Assembly: GCA_045579045.1 (NCBI GenBank)
Contig: JAZNLL010000027.1
Coordinates: forward strand, 1 to 64,000
DNA length: 64,000 bases
Direction of reading: 5' to 3'
DNA from: Avoscillospira sp045579045
GTDB taxonomy: Bacteria > Bacillota > Clostridia > Oscillospirales > Oscillospiraceae
Shown here: positions 31,141-42,510 of the stretch, one piece after another
Position numbering within the stretch: the stretch's first letter is position 1
Layout of the letters: each line of letters opens with the position of its first letter
The notes under the pieces: generated by a model
Seen by the model: only the letters and a program-made list of their open reading frames with translations
Told to the model about the DNA's origin: nothing
The model's database searches: none
Position numbers and translations under genes: made by a program

Positions 31141-31548
31141 TCAGTTTTTCATCGGTAGCGGGAAGCTTTTTCCGCATTGGGTTCGGTTTTCCTTTTCCAG
31201 ATACAGGCAGGCGATCAGCTTCAGAAGCTCTGTGCTGATACCGCCGGAGATCACCTGCTGATAAGCTTCCGTCCGCCGGCGGGTATCTTCGATCCAGAAA
31301 AGGCTCTCCCCACCCGTACTGTCGATCATGGCATCGATCTGCACTTTGTCCATAACAGGTCGGATCTTTGCCAGCAGTTTTTCATTGGACACAGGAACAT
31401 AGGTCGTACAGGTGGGTGCCGCCAAGGGTCGCAGGACATAATATTCCTGTTTTTTCACACCGGATTTGGAAAGTGCCTCCTGCCGGATATCTTCAATGGT
31501 GCAAATTCCTGTGGTTCCGTATGATACCACCTGACCGATCTGAAACAT
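31141..31548 (-). CDS. CarD family transcription factor, apparent frameshift near its C terminus
   Basis: 135 aa as read, from ATG 31548 (AGGAGG upstream). The N-terminal CarD/TRCF RNA-polymerase-interaction domain is clear ('FQIGQVVSYGTTGICTIEDI', 'YYVLRPLAAPTCTTYVPV'). The reading frame stops at 31141, but another frame continues the family's helical end ('KKLPATDEKLMASAERL', 'EEFAYALQISEKEV') to a TAA at 31040. Loss of one base near 31160-31185, by an A-run, would explain this. Intact members are about 160-170 aa. Promoter TTGGAA/TATAAT (18-base spacer) at 31588-31617. Either a real mutation or a sequence error. Confidence 0.8.
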   Translation of the reverse strand: MFQIGQVVSYGTTGICTIEDIRQEALSKSGVKKQEYYVLRPLAAPTCTTYVPVSNEKLLAKIRPVMDKVQIDAMIDSTGGESLFWIEDTRRRTEAYQQVISGGISTELLKLIACLYLEKENRTQCGKSFPLPMKN

Positions 31549-31587
31549 AATTCCCTCCTGTGTTCACCGAACAAGCTTCTTTTCTAA

Positions 31588-31617
31588 ATTATAACAGGAG
31601 AAAATTAAAATTTCCAA
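31588..31617 (-). promoter_or_regulatory. Promoter of the CarD-family gene
   Basis: Minus strand TTGGAA (31612-31617), 18-base spacer, TATAAT (31588-31593), about 40 bases before the start codon. Confidence 0.65.
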
Positions 31618-31657
31618 GGCACTTTTGAACAAAGAATCGGAATTTTCTTTGGAATAA

Positions 31658-32527
31658 TCATGAGCGATTGGAACAAACCGCACCAATGGCATCCGCCAGA
31701 CGGGCAAATTCTTCCAGAGACAGAGTCTCACCGCGGACAGTCGGGGCAAAGCCGCAATCCACCAGAACCTGCGTCAGCTGCTCCTTCCCCAGATTTCCAA
31801 ACACAGCCGAAAGGCCGTTGACCAGAGTCTTTCTTCTCTGGGCAAAGCTGGCACGGACCACCTTAAAGAACATGGCCTCATCCTGCACATGGCAGGCCGG
31901 TTCTTTTCGCACATTCAGATGCAGCACCGCCGAAGTCACTTTGGGTTGGGGGATAAAGCAGTGGGGCGGCACATCGAACAAAATCTCCGGTTGGGTATAA
32001 TACTGACAGAACACGGTAAACGCGCCGTAGGCTGCCGTACCGGGCTTAGCGCAGATTCGCTGTGCCACTTCCTTCTGAACCATAACCGTAACTGTTTCAA
32101 AGCACTTGGCTTCCAGAAGCGCCGCCAGAATGTCGGAAGTGATATAGTAGGGCAGATTTGCACAGGCTTTGATCCGCAGCCCGCCGAATTTTTCCTTCAC
32201 CAGCGCGGCAATATCCTGCTTCAGAATATCACCGAAAATGATTTCCAGATTGTCATAGGGTGCCATGGTCTCGGCCAGCACCGGCCTCAGCTTCTGATCC
32301 ACTTCCACCGCCACCACCTTACCTGCCCGCAGGCAAAGCTGTTGGGTCAGAGGGCCCATACCGGGACCGATCTCCAGCACACCGCAGCTTTCATCCACAC
32401 CGACTTCCATGGCAATATTCTGAGGCACCCAGCTCTGTGTCAGAAAGTTCTGACCCTTTGCCTTGGAAAAATGAAATCCATGGCGCCCCAGCAAATCCTT
32501 AATGTCATTGATATTACAAAGATCCAT
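31658..32527 (-). CDS. rsmA: 16S rRNA (A1518/A1519) dimethyltransferase
   Basis: 289 aa. Family motifs in order: 'KGQNFLT' near residue 24, SAM loop 'LEIGPGMGPLTQQL', 'GDILKQD', and target-base motif 'NLPYYITS' near 125; C-terminal KsgA domain with 'FAQRRKTLVNGL'. Dimethylates two adjacent adenosines in 16S rRNA during 30S maturation. GGAGCGGATCAAT precedes ATG 32527. Confidence 0.95.
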   Translation of the reverse strand: MDLCNINDIKDLLGRHGFHFSKAKGQNFLTQSWVPQNIAMEVGVDESCGVLEIGPGMGPLTQQLCLRAGKVVAVEVDQKLRPVLAETMAPYDNLEIIFGDILKQDIAALVKEKFGGLRIKACANLPYYITSDILAALLEAKCFETVTVMVQKEVAQRICAKPGTAAYGAFTVFCQYYTQPEILFDVPPHCFIPQPKVTSAVLHLNVRKEPACHVQDEAMFFKVVRASFAQRRKTLVNGLSAVFGNLGKEQLTQVLVDCGFAPTVRGETLSLEEFARLADAIGAVCSNRS

Positions 32528-32563
32528 ATTGATCCGCTCCTTTTATAGCCCCTATGATAACAT

Positions 32564-32595
32564 GGAGGACAGCACCGTGTCAAATGCTGTCCTCC
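32564..32595. terminator. Hairpin between rsmA and the SLH gene, possible terminator
   Basis: Perfect 11-bp inverted repeat GGAGGACAGCA/TGCTGTCCTCC with a 10-base loop just past the stop of the SLH-domain gene. It lacks a T-run on the minus strand, so termination is not certain. Confidence 0.45.
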
Positions 32596-32601
32596 AACTG
32601 C

Positions 32602-34833
32602 TTATTGCATCATATAAAGCATTTTTGCAACCTGCGCCCGGGTCACATTGCCCTGAGGCTGCAGTTTGCCGTCCATGCCGTTGATAATTCCCTTTTCCAC
32701 CATGGCCGTCATACCGGCCTTCGCCCAAGCGGACACCTTGCCCGCATCGGCAAACTGGTCAAGGGCATCGGATTCGGAAGAAACAGAGATGCTTCTTGCC
32801 AGCATGGTCATGGCAGCTTCTCTGGTAATGGTAGCCGTAGGCTGGGCATAGAGGCTGTCGCCCTTACCGCTTCCGGTAAACCAGCCGAGGCCGTAAGCCG
32901 CCTTGACCGCATCCACCGCCCAGGAGGCAATGGCATCGGCATCGTCAAAGGGCAGCTCTTCCTCTGCGTATTTCTCCACCTTCACACCGGAGGCGCGAAC
33001 CATAGAAACCACAAATTCCTGTCTGGTCATGGAGTCATCGGGGCGATAATAAACAATGCCGTCCGTACCGCCGGAGCCCTGTACCACACCCTTGAAGTAC
33101 AGTTGTGCAATGGGACTTCTGGCCCAATGGTTCCGGGTATCGGCAAAGGGATTTTCCCGCACTTCCACAGCAACGGTCTTGGTCAGCTGACCGCAGGAAA
33201 CGCTCAGCGTTCCCTTTCCCTCGGAAGCAGCCGCAAACACACCTTCGGCATCTACCGTTCCGAGGCTCTCATCCACATGCCAGTTAAAGGAAGCATCTCT
33301 GGCCGCCAGGTCCATGCCAAGATATTCCGCCTCCACCGTCAGATCCAGCGTACCGCCGGTCTCCATCAAAATTTCCTTCACTTCTCTGCCGGTGGCAGAA
33401 TCCAGAACCGTCATGGAAGAAGGTGTCTGCACCACATTGATCTCCGTAAAACCGGTAATGCCGCCGGCTTGTGCCGTCACACGGGCTGTGCCCGGTGCAG
33501 AAGCCGTAAAGGTCATCCCATCCACAGTACCGTTGGAAGCAGAATAAACTACACCGGCGGGCACCTGTGCGGCGCGATAATCGGCATCGGTGGCCTTCAC
33601 GGAAAGCTCCACCTGTCCGCCGGGCAAAACCGCAGCATCATAGGGATACAGGTGCAGTCTGGCTGCCGCACCTGCCATAGCCTCCTGCCGTACAAAGAAC
33701 AGGAAGTTGGCACAGGGGCGCTGTGCTCCGTCAGCAGGGTCGTTGATAATCGAAAATGCCGTATCACCGGGTAGGGTCACACCTGCCGTGGTAGAGCCGC
33801 CTCCATCCAGATTAAGAGCTTTCACACAGCCCAGTTCTACCATCCGCTGAGCCAGTTCCGCCAGCGTCAGACCTTCCGAGCCGCTGCTCTTATCTGCCGT
33901 ATAGCAGACTACCTCACCGTTGGCCTTGACACCGATGGCCGTTCTGGCGGCAGGCCGCTTGGCACTTTCCAGCGTAAATTCCGTCAAAGCCTTGCCGTTT
34001 TCCACCAACAGGTCACCGCCGCCGACTGCATATCGGACATTCTCGCAGCCCCGATTGACGGTTGTGGAAATAATCACCTTATCGCCAACAGCGAGCTGTT
34101 TCATCTGTTCCATCGCCGTGGCATAATTGGTATCCGTTGCCAAAGACAGAACAAAGCAGCCCTGCGGAATGGAGCAGGAAGCCGTTTCGGGAATGATCTG
34201 TTTGACCACCGCCCGCACCTGATCGGAAACCGTCAGCTGCTCCCGCTCTGCCTCCAAAATCACATTGTAGGCAGAAATTCCGTTTTTGGTGCGAACATCG
34301 TAATCCTTGGAATACAGGCAGTAGCCGTTCTGCTTGCTGAGGGCCTTGTTGTAGTTGAGATCAATGGTCTGATCATTCCACAGCATGCTCACCTTCAGCA
34401 TGGGCCGGGTGATTTCCAGCCTGCTGTATTCATCGATACAGACCGTATGTCCGTCACCGCTGCTGCGAAGAATACCATCCGTAACCACCATGCCGTAAGG
34501 GATGCCCGTGGACATGTCGAAGAAAGCCGCATTGACGGCAGCGGCAGCGGAAAGGTTCTGCTCATCCAGATATTCCCGGATATACTCCATGGTACTGCGT
34601 CCGTAAAGGGTGTCGCCGTAGACCACAACAGGCTGCACTTCTCCCCCGGGTGTATAGGACAAAATCTTCTCCCGGACAGAAGCCTCCTGCTGCTGAGAAT
34701 ATGTAGCACTCAAAACAAGGTCACGGGTCAGCTGCAAGTCACTTTTGTGAAGCACCTGCGCCGCTGCACCCTGTGTCAGAAGGCAGACTGCCAGCGCAGC
34801 AGCTGCCGTCCGTCTGAGCCATTGTTTACGCAT
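32602..34833 (-). CDS. Exported phosphodiester glycosidase (NAGPA domain) with SLH domains
   Basis: 743 aa from ATG 34833 (AAAGGAG eight bases upstream). Signal peptide residues 1-25 ('AVCLLTQGAAAQ'). NAGPA/phosphodiester glycosidase domain about 85-380 with 'NAAFFDMSTGIPYGMVV', 'RTAIGVKANG' and 'KALNLDGGGSTT'. Then two Ig-like segments (about 390-565) and three S-layer homology motifs (about 570-743: 'HWARSPIAQLYFKGVV', 'WAVDAVKAAYGLGWF', 'WAKAGMTAMVEKGII'), which anchor proteins to secondary wall polymer. Probable promoter TTTACA/TAACAT with 17-base spacer directly upstream. Confidence 0.9.
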   Translation of the reverse strand: MRKQWLRRTAAAALAVCLLTQGAAAQVLHKSDLQLTRDLVLSATYSQQQEASVREKILSYTPGGEVQPVVVYGDTLYGRSTMEYIREYLDEQNLSAAAAVNAAFFDMSTGIPYGMVVTDGILRSSGDGHTVCIDEYSRLEITRPMLKVSMLWNDQTIDLNYNKALSKQNGYCLYSKDYDVRTKNGISAYNVILEAEREQLTVSDQVRAVVKQIIPETASCSIPQGCFVLSLATDTNYATAMEQMKQLAVGDKVIISTTVNRGCENVRYAVGGGDLLVENGKALTEFTLESAKRPAARTAIGVKANGEVVCYTADKSSGSEGLTLAELAQRMVELGCVKALNLDGGGSTTAGVTLPGDTAFSIINDPADGAQRPCANFLFFVRQEAMAGAAARLHLYPYDAAVLPGGQVELSVKATDADYRAAQVPAGVVYSASNGTVDGMTFTASAPGTARVTAQAGGITGFTEINVVQTPSSMTVLDSATGREVKEILMETGGTLDLTVEAEYLGMDLAARDASFNWHVDESLGTVDAEGVFAAASEGKGTLSVSCGQLTKTVAVEVRENPFADTRNHWARSPIAQLYFKGVVQGSGGTDGIVYYRPDDSMTRQEFVVSMVRASGVKVEKYAEEELPFDDADAIASWAVDAVKAAYGLGWFTGSGKGDSLYAQPTATITREAAMTMLARSISVSSESDALDQFADAGKVSAWAKAGMTAMVEKGIINGMDGKLQPQGNVTRAQVAKMLYMMQ

Positions 34834-34992
34834 AAATGTCACTCCTTTTCTCGAAGAGATGGTTTTATGTTAACATAATTTCCGCAGATTGTAAAGACCG
34901 CGGGAATTGTTCACAAATTATCCTTTTTTTGTGCCTTTATTTGTGATAGAATAATCGGAAAGAAATTATTTTCCCCTGAAAGGAATTTAAAT

Positions 34993-37737
<2,745 letters not shown>

Positions 37738-37750
37738 TTTCGGAGGCATT

Positions 37751-38542
37751 ATGTTTCACGATATCAAAATCGGCTCTCTGGAATATCATACTGCCGATGC
37801 CTTAGAAGGCAGCATCCATTGCTTCTCCACCCGTATGGGCGGTGTCAGCGAAGGAGATTTAAGCTCTCTCAATTTGGGTGTCCATCGTGGTGACAAATTT
37901 GAAAATGTGGTAAAAAACTATGAAATTCTGGGTAATGCCGTTGGCTTTTCCCCGGATCAGACGGTTTTTACCATGCAGCGCCACACAGATATCGTCCGCG
38001 TGGTGACGGAAGAACATTGCGGCGAAGGTCTTTACCGAGACGTTCCCGGTCCCTGTGACGGACAGATTACCGACAGACCCGGTGTGGCTCTGGTGACCTT
38101 CTCTGCCGACTGCACACCGATTTTGTTCTTTGATCCCGTCCGTAAGTCCATCGGTGCCGTTCATGCCGGTTGGCGCGGTACCGCCCTTGGCATTGCCGCC
38201 AAAGCCGTGGATGCCATGGTGCGGGAATTCGGCTGCAACCGGGAAGATATCCGTGCCGCCATCGGTCCCTGTATCGGCAAATGCTGCTTTGAAACCGATG
38301 CAGATGTGCCGCAGGCCATGCTGGATGCCCTCGGCCCCAAAGCCATTACCGGCATCACCCAAAAGGGTGAGAAATACTACGTGGACAACAAGTTCATGAA
38401 TACCCTCTGGCTCCAGCGGGCCGGAGTGGGCGAACTGGATATCGCCCCCCAATGCACCCGCTGCCAGCCGGATCGCTACTGGTCCCATCGTGCTGTGGGT
38501 GACCGCAGAGGTTCTCTTGCGGGTATCATTATGCTGAAATGA
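37751..38542 (+). CDS. pgeF: Peptidoglycan editing factor PgeF / multicopper polyphenol oxidase-like (YfiH)
   Basis: 263 aa; GGAGG before ATG 37751, 14 bases after secA. Motifs 'CFSTRMGGVSEG', 'TMQRHTDIV', 'FSADCTPILFFD', 'GAVHAGWRGT' and 'AIGPCIGKCCFE' carry the Cys and His residues of the single zinc site of this family. YfiH/PgeF proteins remove mis-incorporated amino acids from peptidoglycan precursors and show laccase/purine-nucleosidase activity in related forms. Cytoplasmic. Confidence 0.9.
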   Translation: MFHDIKIGSLEYHTADALEGSIHCFSTRMGGVSEGDLSSLNLGVHRGDKFENVVKNYEILGNAVGFSPDQTVFTMQRHTDIVRVVTEEHCGEGLYRDVPGPCDGQITDRPGVALVTFSADCTPILFFDPVRKSIGAVHAGWRGTALGIAAKAVDAMVREFGCNREDIRAAIGPCIGKCCFETDADVPQAMLDALGPKAITGITQKGEKYYVDNKFMNTLWLQRAGVGELDIAPQCTRCQPDRYWSHRAVGDRRGSLAGIIMLK

Positions 38543-38552
38543 GGTGAAAATA

Positions 38553-40145
38553 TTGAAACAGCGACTGCTCTGCCTTTTGGCCCTGCTGCTGGCTCTGTGC
38601 CTGCTGTGCGGCTGTTCCGATATTTCCAGCTTTGATATCACCTCCTTCCTCACCGGTGAAGAGACCCAAACGGAAGAACCCGCTCCCGAGGAAGAAGCGG
38701 AGCCCATGCCGGAAATGGCTGCCGATGCGGTTTTGCAGGATGTAGAAACATTGGACGTTCTGCGCCTGGGCTATCAGGAAAGCTACGGGCTCAACCCTTT
38801 CACCACCGTCAGCCTGTGCAACCGGGCCATCACCTGTCTGCTCTATGAGTCTTTGTACATGGTCAATGCCCAGTTCAAAGCCGTCCCTGTGCTGGCGGAA
38901 GAAACCGCCGTTTCCGAGGACGGACGGACGACCACCATCATCCTGCGGAAGGGTGTGACCTTTCACAACGGCAAACCTCTGACGGCGCAGGATGTGGTCT
39001 ATTCCTATGAGACTGCAAAAAACAGCGACTACTACGGCAACCGTTTCTATCACATCGATGAATTCGTTGCCGATAACGACCGCACCATTATCGTCAAAAC
39101 CGACACATCCTACGAAGCCGTTTCCCTGCTGCTGGATTTCCCTGTGGTACAGTTTGGAACCGGTGCAGATGCCGTACCTTTGGGTACCGGCCCCTTCGTC
39201 TATGACGATAGCTATCAGCTGCAGCCCTATGAAAACTGGTGGCAGGAGGAATTCCCCATTCCCTGCAACTCTGTGGAACTGACCCCCTGCACCACCTCTG
39301 CCAATCTTCGTGACCAGTTTGAATACGGCAAGATCAATCTGGTCTGGTCTGACCCCAATTCTGCCGCCTATGCCAGCTTCCATAACGATTCGGAAAGCTG
39401 GTACTCTCCCACCACCGTCATGCAGTATATCGGCTTCAACAGCAACAAGAAAGCCTTTTCCCACGCTGCCGTCCGTTCCTGTCTGACCTATGCCATCGAT
39501 CGGGAGACCATCATCTCCGAGTTCATGGGCGGTTCTGCCGAAGCGGCCTCTCTGCCGGCTTCTCCCCTGTCCGCCTGCTATGACAAAGGTCTGGCAGCTA
39601 CCTATGATTACGATCTGGATGATTTTCAGGAAATGCTGGATGATGCCCAGATCAAGGACTATACCGGCGACGGTATTCTGGATGTCTACCACAAAGGCTA
39701 TGCCGTGCCTTTGGAAGGCACCATGATTGTCACCGCCGGCAATACCCAGCGGCGCATGACTGCCGAGCGAATTGCAAGTGATCTGAATCGGCTGGGCTTT
39801 GATATCACCGTGAAGGTTCTGGATCACGATGCCTTTGCCAGCGCGCTGAAATACAACAATTACGATCTGTACTTCGGCGAAATCCGTCTCTCCGCCAATT
39901 TCGATCTGGGACCCTTCTTCCGCAATGGCGGCTCTGTGGCCTACGGCGGCATGGAAAGCGGTTCCGCCATCGACCTGTGCGCCGGACTGTTGGAAAACTC
40001 CGGCAATGCCTATGACCTGCACAAGCGGGTCATGGATCAAGGCTATCTCTGTCCCATCCTCTTCAAAAGCTATACCGTCTATACCACCCGCGGTGCCGCA
40101 CAGGAACTGGAACCTGCGCTGGACTGGGTGATCTACAAGCCCTGA
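38553..40145 (+). CDS. ABC-transporter solute-binding lipoprotein, family 5 (peptide/oligosaccharide type)
   Basis: 530 aa from TTG 38553 (GAGGTG six bases upstream, overlapping the pgeF stop); an in-frame GTG at 38544 is possible but would sit inside that ribosome site. Lipoprotein signal ending 'LLCGCSD' (Cys about residue 20), acidic linker (about 35-55), then an SBP_bac_5 domain ('YGLNPFTTVSLCNRAITCLLY', 'VTFHNGKPLTAQDVVYSYE', 'AVRSCLTYAIDRETI'). No permease or ATPase gene is nearby, so it is an orphan or works with a transporter elsewhere. Confidence 0.85.
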   Translation: MKQRLLCLLALLLALCLLCGCSDISSFDITSFLTGEETQTEEPAPEEEAEPMPEMAADAVLQDVETLDVLRLGYQESYGLNPFTTVSLCNRAITCLLYESLYMVNAQFKAVPVLAEETAVSEDGRTTTIILRKGVTFHNGKPLTAQDVVYSYETAKNSDYYGNRFYHIDEFVADNDRTIIVKTDTSYEAVSLLLDFPVVQFGTGADAVPLGTGPFVYDDSYQLQPYENWWQEEFPIPCNSVELTPCTTSANLRDQFEYGKINLVWSDPNSAAYASFHNDSESWYSPTTVMQYIGFNSNKKAFSHAAVRSCLTYAIDRETIISEFMGGSAEAASLPASPLSACYDKGLAATYDYDLDDFQEMLDDAQIKDYTGDGILDVYHKGYAVPLEGTMIVTAGNTQRRMTAERIASDLNRLGFDITVKVLDHDAFASALKYNNYDLYFGEIRLSANFDLGPFFRNGGSVAYGGMESGSAIDLCAGLLENSGNAYDLHKRVMDQGYLCPILFKSYTVYTTRGAAQELEPALDWVIYKP

Positions 40146-40157
40146 AAGGAGTCTGCC

Positions 40158-40502
40158 ATGGAAGCCCTGCGACCCGTTCTCAGTATCCGTATCCATCGCA
40201 ATGAAAAGTGTTTCGGACCCGGTGTAGCGCAGCTGCTGCGTCAGGTACAGGCAAGCCATTCCCTCCGAGGCGCAGCTATGACCATGGGTATGGCCTATTC
40301 CAAAGCTTGGACGGTCATGCGCCGCAGTGAGCAGGAACTGGGCTTTCCTCTGCTGGTCTATACCACCGGCGGTAAGCACGGCGGCGGCGCTACATTGACC
40401 CCGGAAGCTGAAAACCTCCTGGAGGCTTATGAACGCTATTGCAAAAAAGTCCGTGAAACAGCGGAAAGCTGCTTCACGGAAGAATTCCGGGAGTTTCTAT
40501 GA
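40158..40502 (+). CDS. ModE-like winged-helix regulator without molybdate-binding domain
   Basis: 114 aa; GAAAGGAG before ATG 40158. Matches the LysR/ModE N-terminal DNA-binding domain: 'GPGVAQLLRQVQASHSLRGAAMTMGMAYSKAW' region with 'LLVYTTGGKHGGGATLTPEAENLL'. Full ModE has C-terminal TOBE domains; these are absent, as in single-domain family members. The target is unknown; no molybdate genes lie in the window. Overlaps the next gene (ATGA). Confidence 0.82.
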   Translation: MEALRPVLSIRIHRNEKCFGPGVAQLLRQVQASHSLRGAAMTMGMAYSKAWTVMRRSEQELGFPLLVYTTGGKHGGGATLTPEAENLLEAYERYCKKVRETAESCFTEEFREFL

Positions 40503-40747
40503 ACTGGTATGTCTATATGCTCCGCTGCAAAGACGGCAGCCTCTACACCGGCTATACCGACGACCCGGAGCGGCGGGAGGCCGTACACAACGCCGGCAAA
40601 GGTGCCAAATACACCCGAAGCCGCCTGCCTGTGAAGCTGGTATATCGGGAGTGTTATGAGGAAAAATCCGAAGCACTGCGCCGGGAAATTGCCATCAAAA
40701 AACTCAGCAAACTGCAAAAAGAAGCACTGATTAAGGAGAAACCATGA
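40499..40747 (+). CDS. GIY-YIG domain nuclease-like protein (YhbQ/UPF0213 type)
   Basis: 82 aa, the usual size for this family. Motif 'YVYMLRCKDGSLYTGYTDD' gives the GIY-YIG pair, followed by the catalytic-type Arg ('PERREAVHNAGKGAKYT') and Glu region. Role in the cell not established; related proteins act on damaged or branched DNA. Overlaps both neighbours by ATGA, so it is co-translated with the regulator and the hydrolase. Confidence 0.88.
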   Translation: MNWYVYMLRCKDGSLYTGYTDDPERREAVHNAGKGAKYTRSRLPVKLVYRECYEEKSEALRREIAIKKLSKLQKEALIKEKP

Positions 40748-42459
40748 GTTTATCTTCTGCCAATCGTACCTTACAGATGCTCTCCCGTTTGATGGACACA
40801 GAGCATCCTACAGAAACATATTTTGAAATGGGTGTGCAAAAACCTGCCATTGAAGCAGGCCGCAGTACCCAGCCCTTGCCCTGCGTTTCTCCGGAACGGC
40901 AGGGCATTTCTTCCCGCCATATTGCCAGTTTTCTCCGGGCCTTGGAGACAGAGCCGACCCTTCGGATGCACAGTCTGCTGATCCTGCGGAATGGCAAGCT
41001 CCTCTGTAAAGCCGCCTTCGGTGCAAGAGACACGGAACTTCCCCGAATGACCTTCTCCGCCTGTAAAAGCGTCACCGCGCTGGCAGTGGGACTTCTGATG
41101 GATGACGGTCTTTTGTCCCCGGAGGACAAGCTGACAGAGCTGTTCCCCCATGACTGCGGACCTGTCAGCCGCAGGCTTATGAAGGACCTGACCGTTCACC
41201 ATCTGCTGACCATGCAGACGGGCAACCTGTTCAACGAGGCTGCCTCCATGACAGAACCGAATTGGACCAAGGGTTTCTTCACCTCTCCCGGTCTGGAAAC
41301 CTCCCGAAAATTCCAATACAACAGTCTCAACACCTATTTGCTGGCAGTCTTGGTCACAAGGCTCACAGGCATGAGCCTCACCGATTTTCTCACCAAGCGG
41401 CTGTTTGCGCCCATGGGCATCGCGGATTTCTATTGGGAAGCCAGCCCGGAGGGCATCGAAAAAGGCGGCTGGGGACTGTATCTCAGACCGGAGGACCTCG
41501 GAAAGCTGGGACAGCTGGTCATGGACGGCGGTCTGTGGCGCGGCAAGCAGCTGATCTCCGCCGAATTTATTGCCAAAGCCACGCAGGCCCACGTGCAAGT
41601 ACCGGACTCCTACGGCGATTTCAATTACGGCTGGCAAATTTGGGTAGGCCGGGAGAAAAACACCTTCCTGTTCAACGGCATGCTGGGGCAGAATGTACTG
41701 GGGTTCCGTGACAGCGGCATCATTCTTGTCTCCCACGCAGGCAACGATGAAGCCTTCCAGACCAGCGCCTACTATCGGCTGGCACAGGAATATTTCGGCG
41801 GCAGTTTCCCCGACCGCCTGCCCGTCAATTTCTTTGGAGAAATCCATCTGCGGCAAACTGTCCGCTCTCTGAAGGCCAAGTCCAATCCCGTACCGACTGT
41901 AAAAGAATGGAAAAAGTTTTCCAATATTCGGTTTTCGGTTGCAGACTCTCAGGCTGCTTCTGCCGGTCTGCTTCCCTTGATTTTGCAGACGGTGGAAGGC
42001 TGTTTTTCCAAGGGTTTACAGGCAATTTCTCTGGAGGGCACACGAACCGCCCCGGAACTGATTTATGAGGAATCCGATCAGGTTCATCACCTTCGCTGCG
42101 GGATCAGAAGCCCCATTCGCCAGACAGTCCACTACCACGGAAACAGCTTTGAAGCATCGGTGCAGGCGCGGTTTACCCACGATGAAAACGAAAACCCGGT
42201 GCTGCGAATTCAGATCGATTTTCCGGAAACACCCTGCACCCGAATTCTGAAAATCATTCACAGTGGGCAAGGTGTTTTCCTGCGGCAGGAGGAAACGCCC
42301 GGTGCCGATTTTCTCGCCGGGATGGTGAGTAATGCGGTTTTCTCCGGAGCGGCAAAAACGGTCATTTCTGCTGTTTTGGGCAGTTCGGAACAGGGTTTTC
42401 TTCGCTGGAAAATCGAAAAAATGTTCCGGCAGACCATGAAATTGACCCAAGAATCATAA
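40744..42459 (+). CDS. Beta-lactamase-family serine hydrolase (class C / esterase type)
   Basis: 571 aa. Catalytic Ser-Lys pair S105-x-x-K108 ('FSACKSVTALAVG') and the Tyr motif 'QYNSLNTYLL' (Y192) mark the class C penicillin-binding-like fold (about residues 55-370). The last 200 residues are an extra domain of unknown function. No signal peptide, so probably cytoplasmic, as for many non-lactamase members. Last gene of the secA run, followed by a strong terminator. Confidence 0.85.
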   Translation: MSLSSANRTLQMLSRLMDTEHPTETYFEMGVQKPAIEAGRSTQPLPCVSPERQGISSRHIASFLRALETEPTLRMHSLLILRNGKLLCKAAFGARDTELPRMTFSACKSVTALAVGLLMDDGLLSPEDKLTELFPHDCGPVSRRLMKDLTVHHLLTMQTGNLFNEAASMTEPNWTKGFFTSPGLETSRKFQYNSLNTYLLAVLVTRLTGMSLTDFLTKRLFAPMGIADFYWEASPEGIEKGGWGLYLRPEDLGKLGQLVMDGGLWRGKQLISAEFIAKATQAHVQVPDSYGDFNYGWQIWVGREKNTFLFNGMLGQNVLGFRDSGIILVSHAGNDEAFQTSAYYRLAQEYFGGSFPDRLPVNFFGEIHLRQTVRSLKAKSNPVPTVKEWKKFSNIRFSVADSQAASAGLLPLILQTVEGCFSKGLQAISLEGTRTAPELIYEESDQVHHLRCGIRSPIRQTVHYHGNSFEASVQARFTHDENENPVLRIQIDFPETPCTRILKIIHSGQGVFLRQEETPGADFLAGMVSNAVFSGAAKTVISAVLGSSEQGFLRWKIEKMFRQTMKLTQES

Positions 42460-42488
42460 AAAAGAGAGCCTTTTCGGCTCTCTTTTTT
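42458..42488. terminator. Bidirectional terminator after the serine hydrolase
   Basis: Stem GAGAGCC/GGCTCTC (42464-42470, 42476-42482) with A-run before and TTTTTT after; also serves the antiporter gene from the other side. Confidence 0.88.
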
Positions 42489-42510
42489 GCAAAATTTTTC
42501 AAAAATTTTC

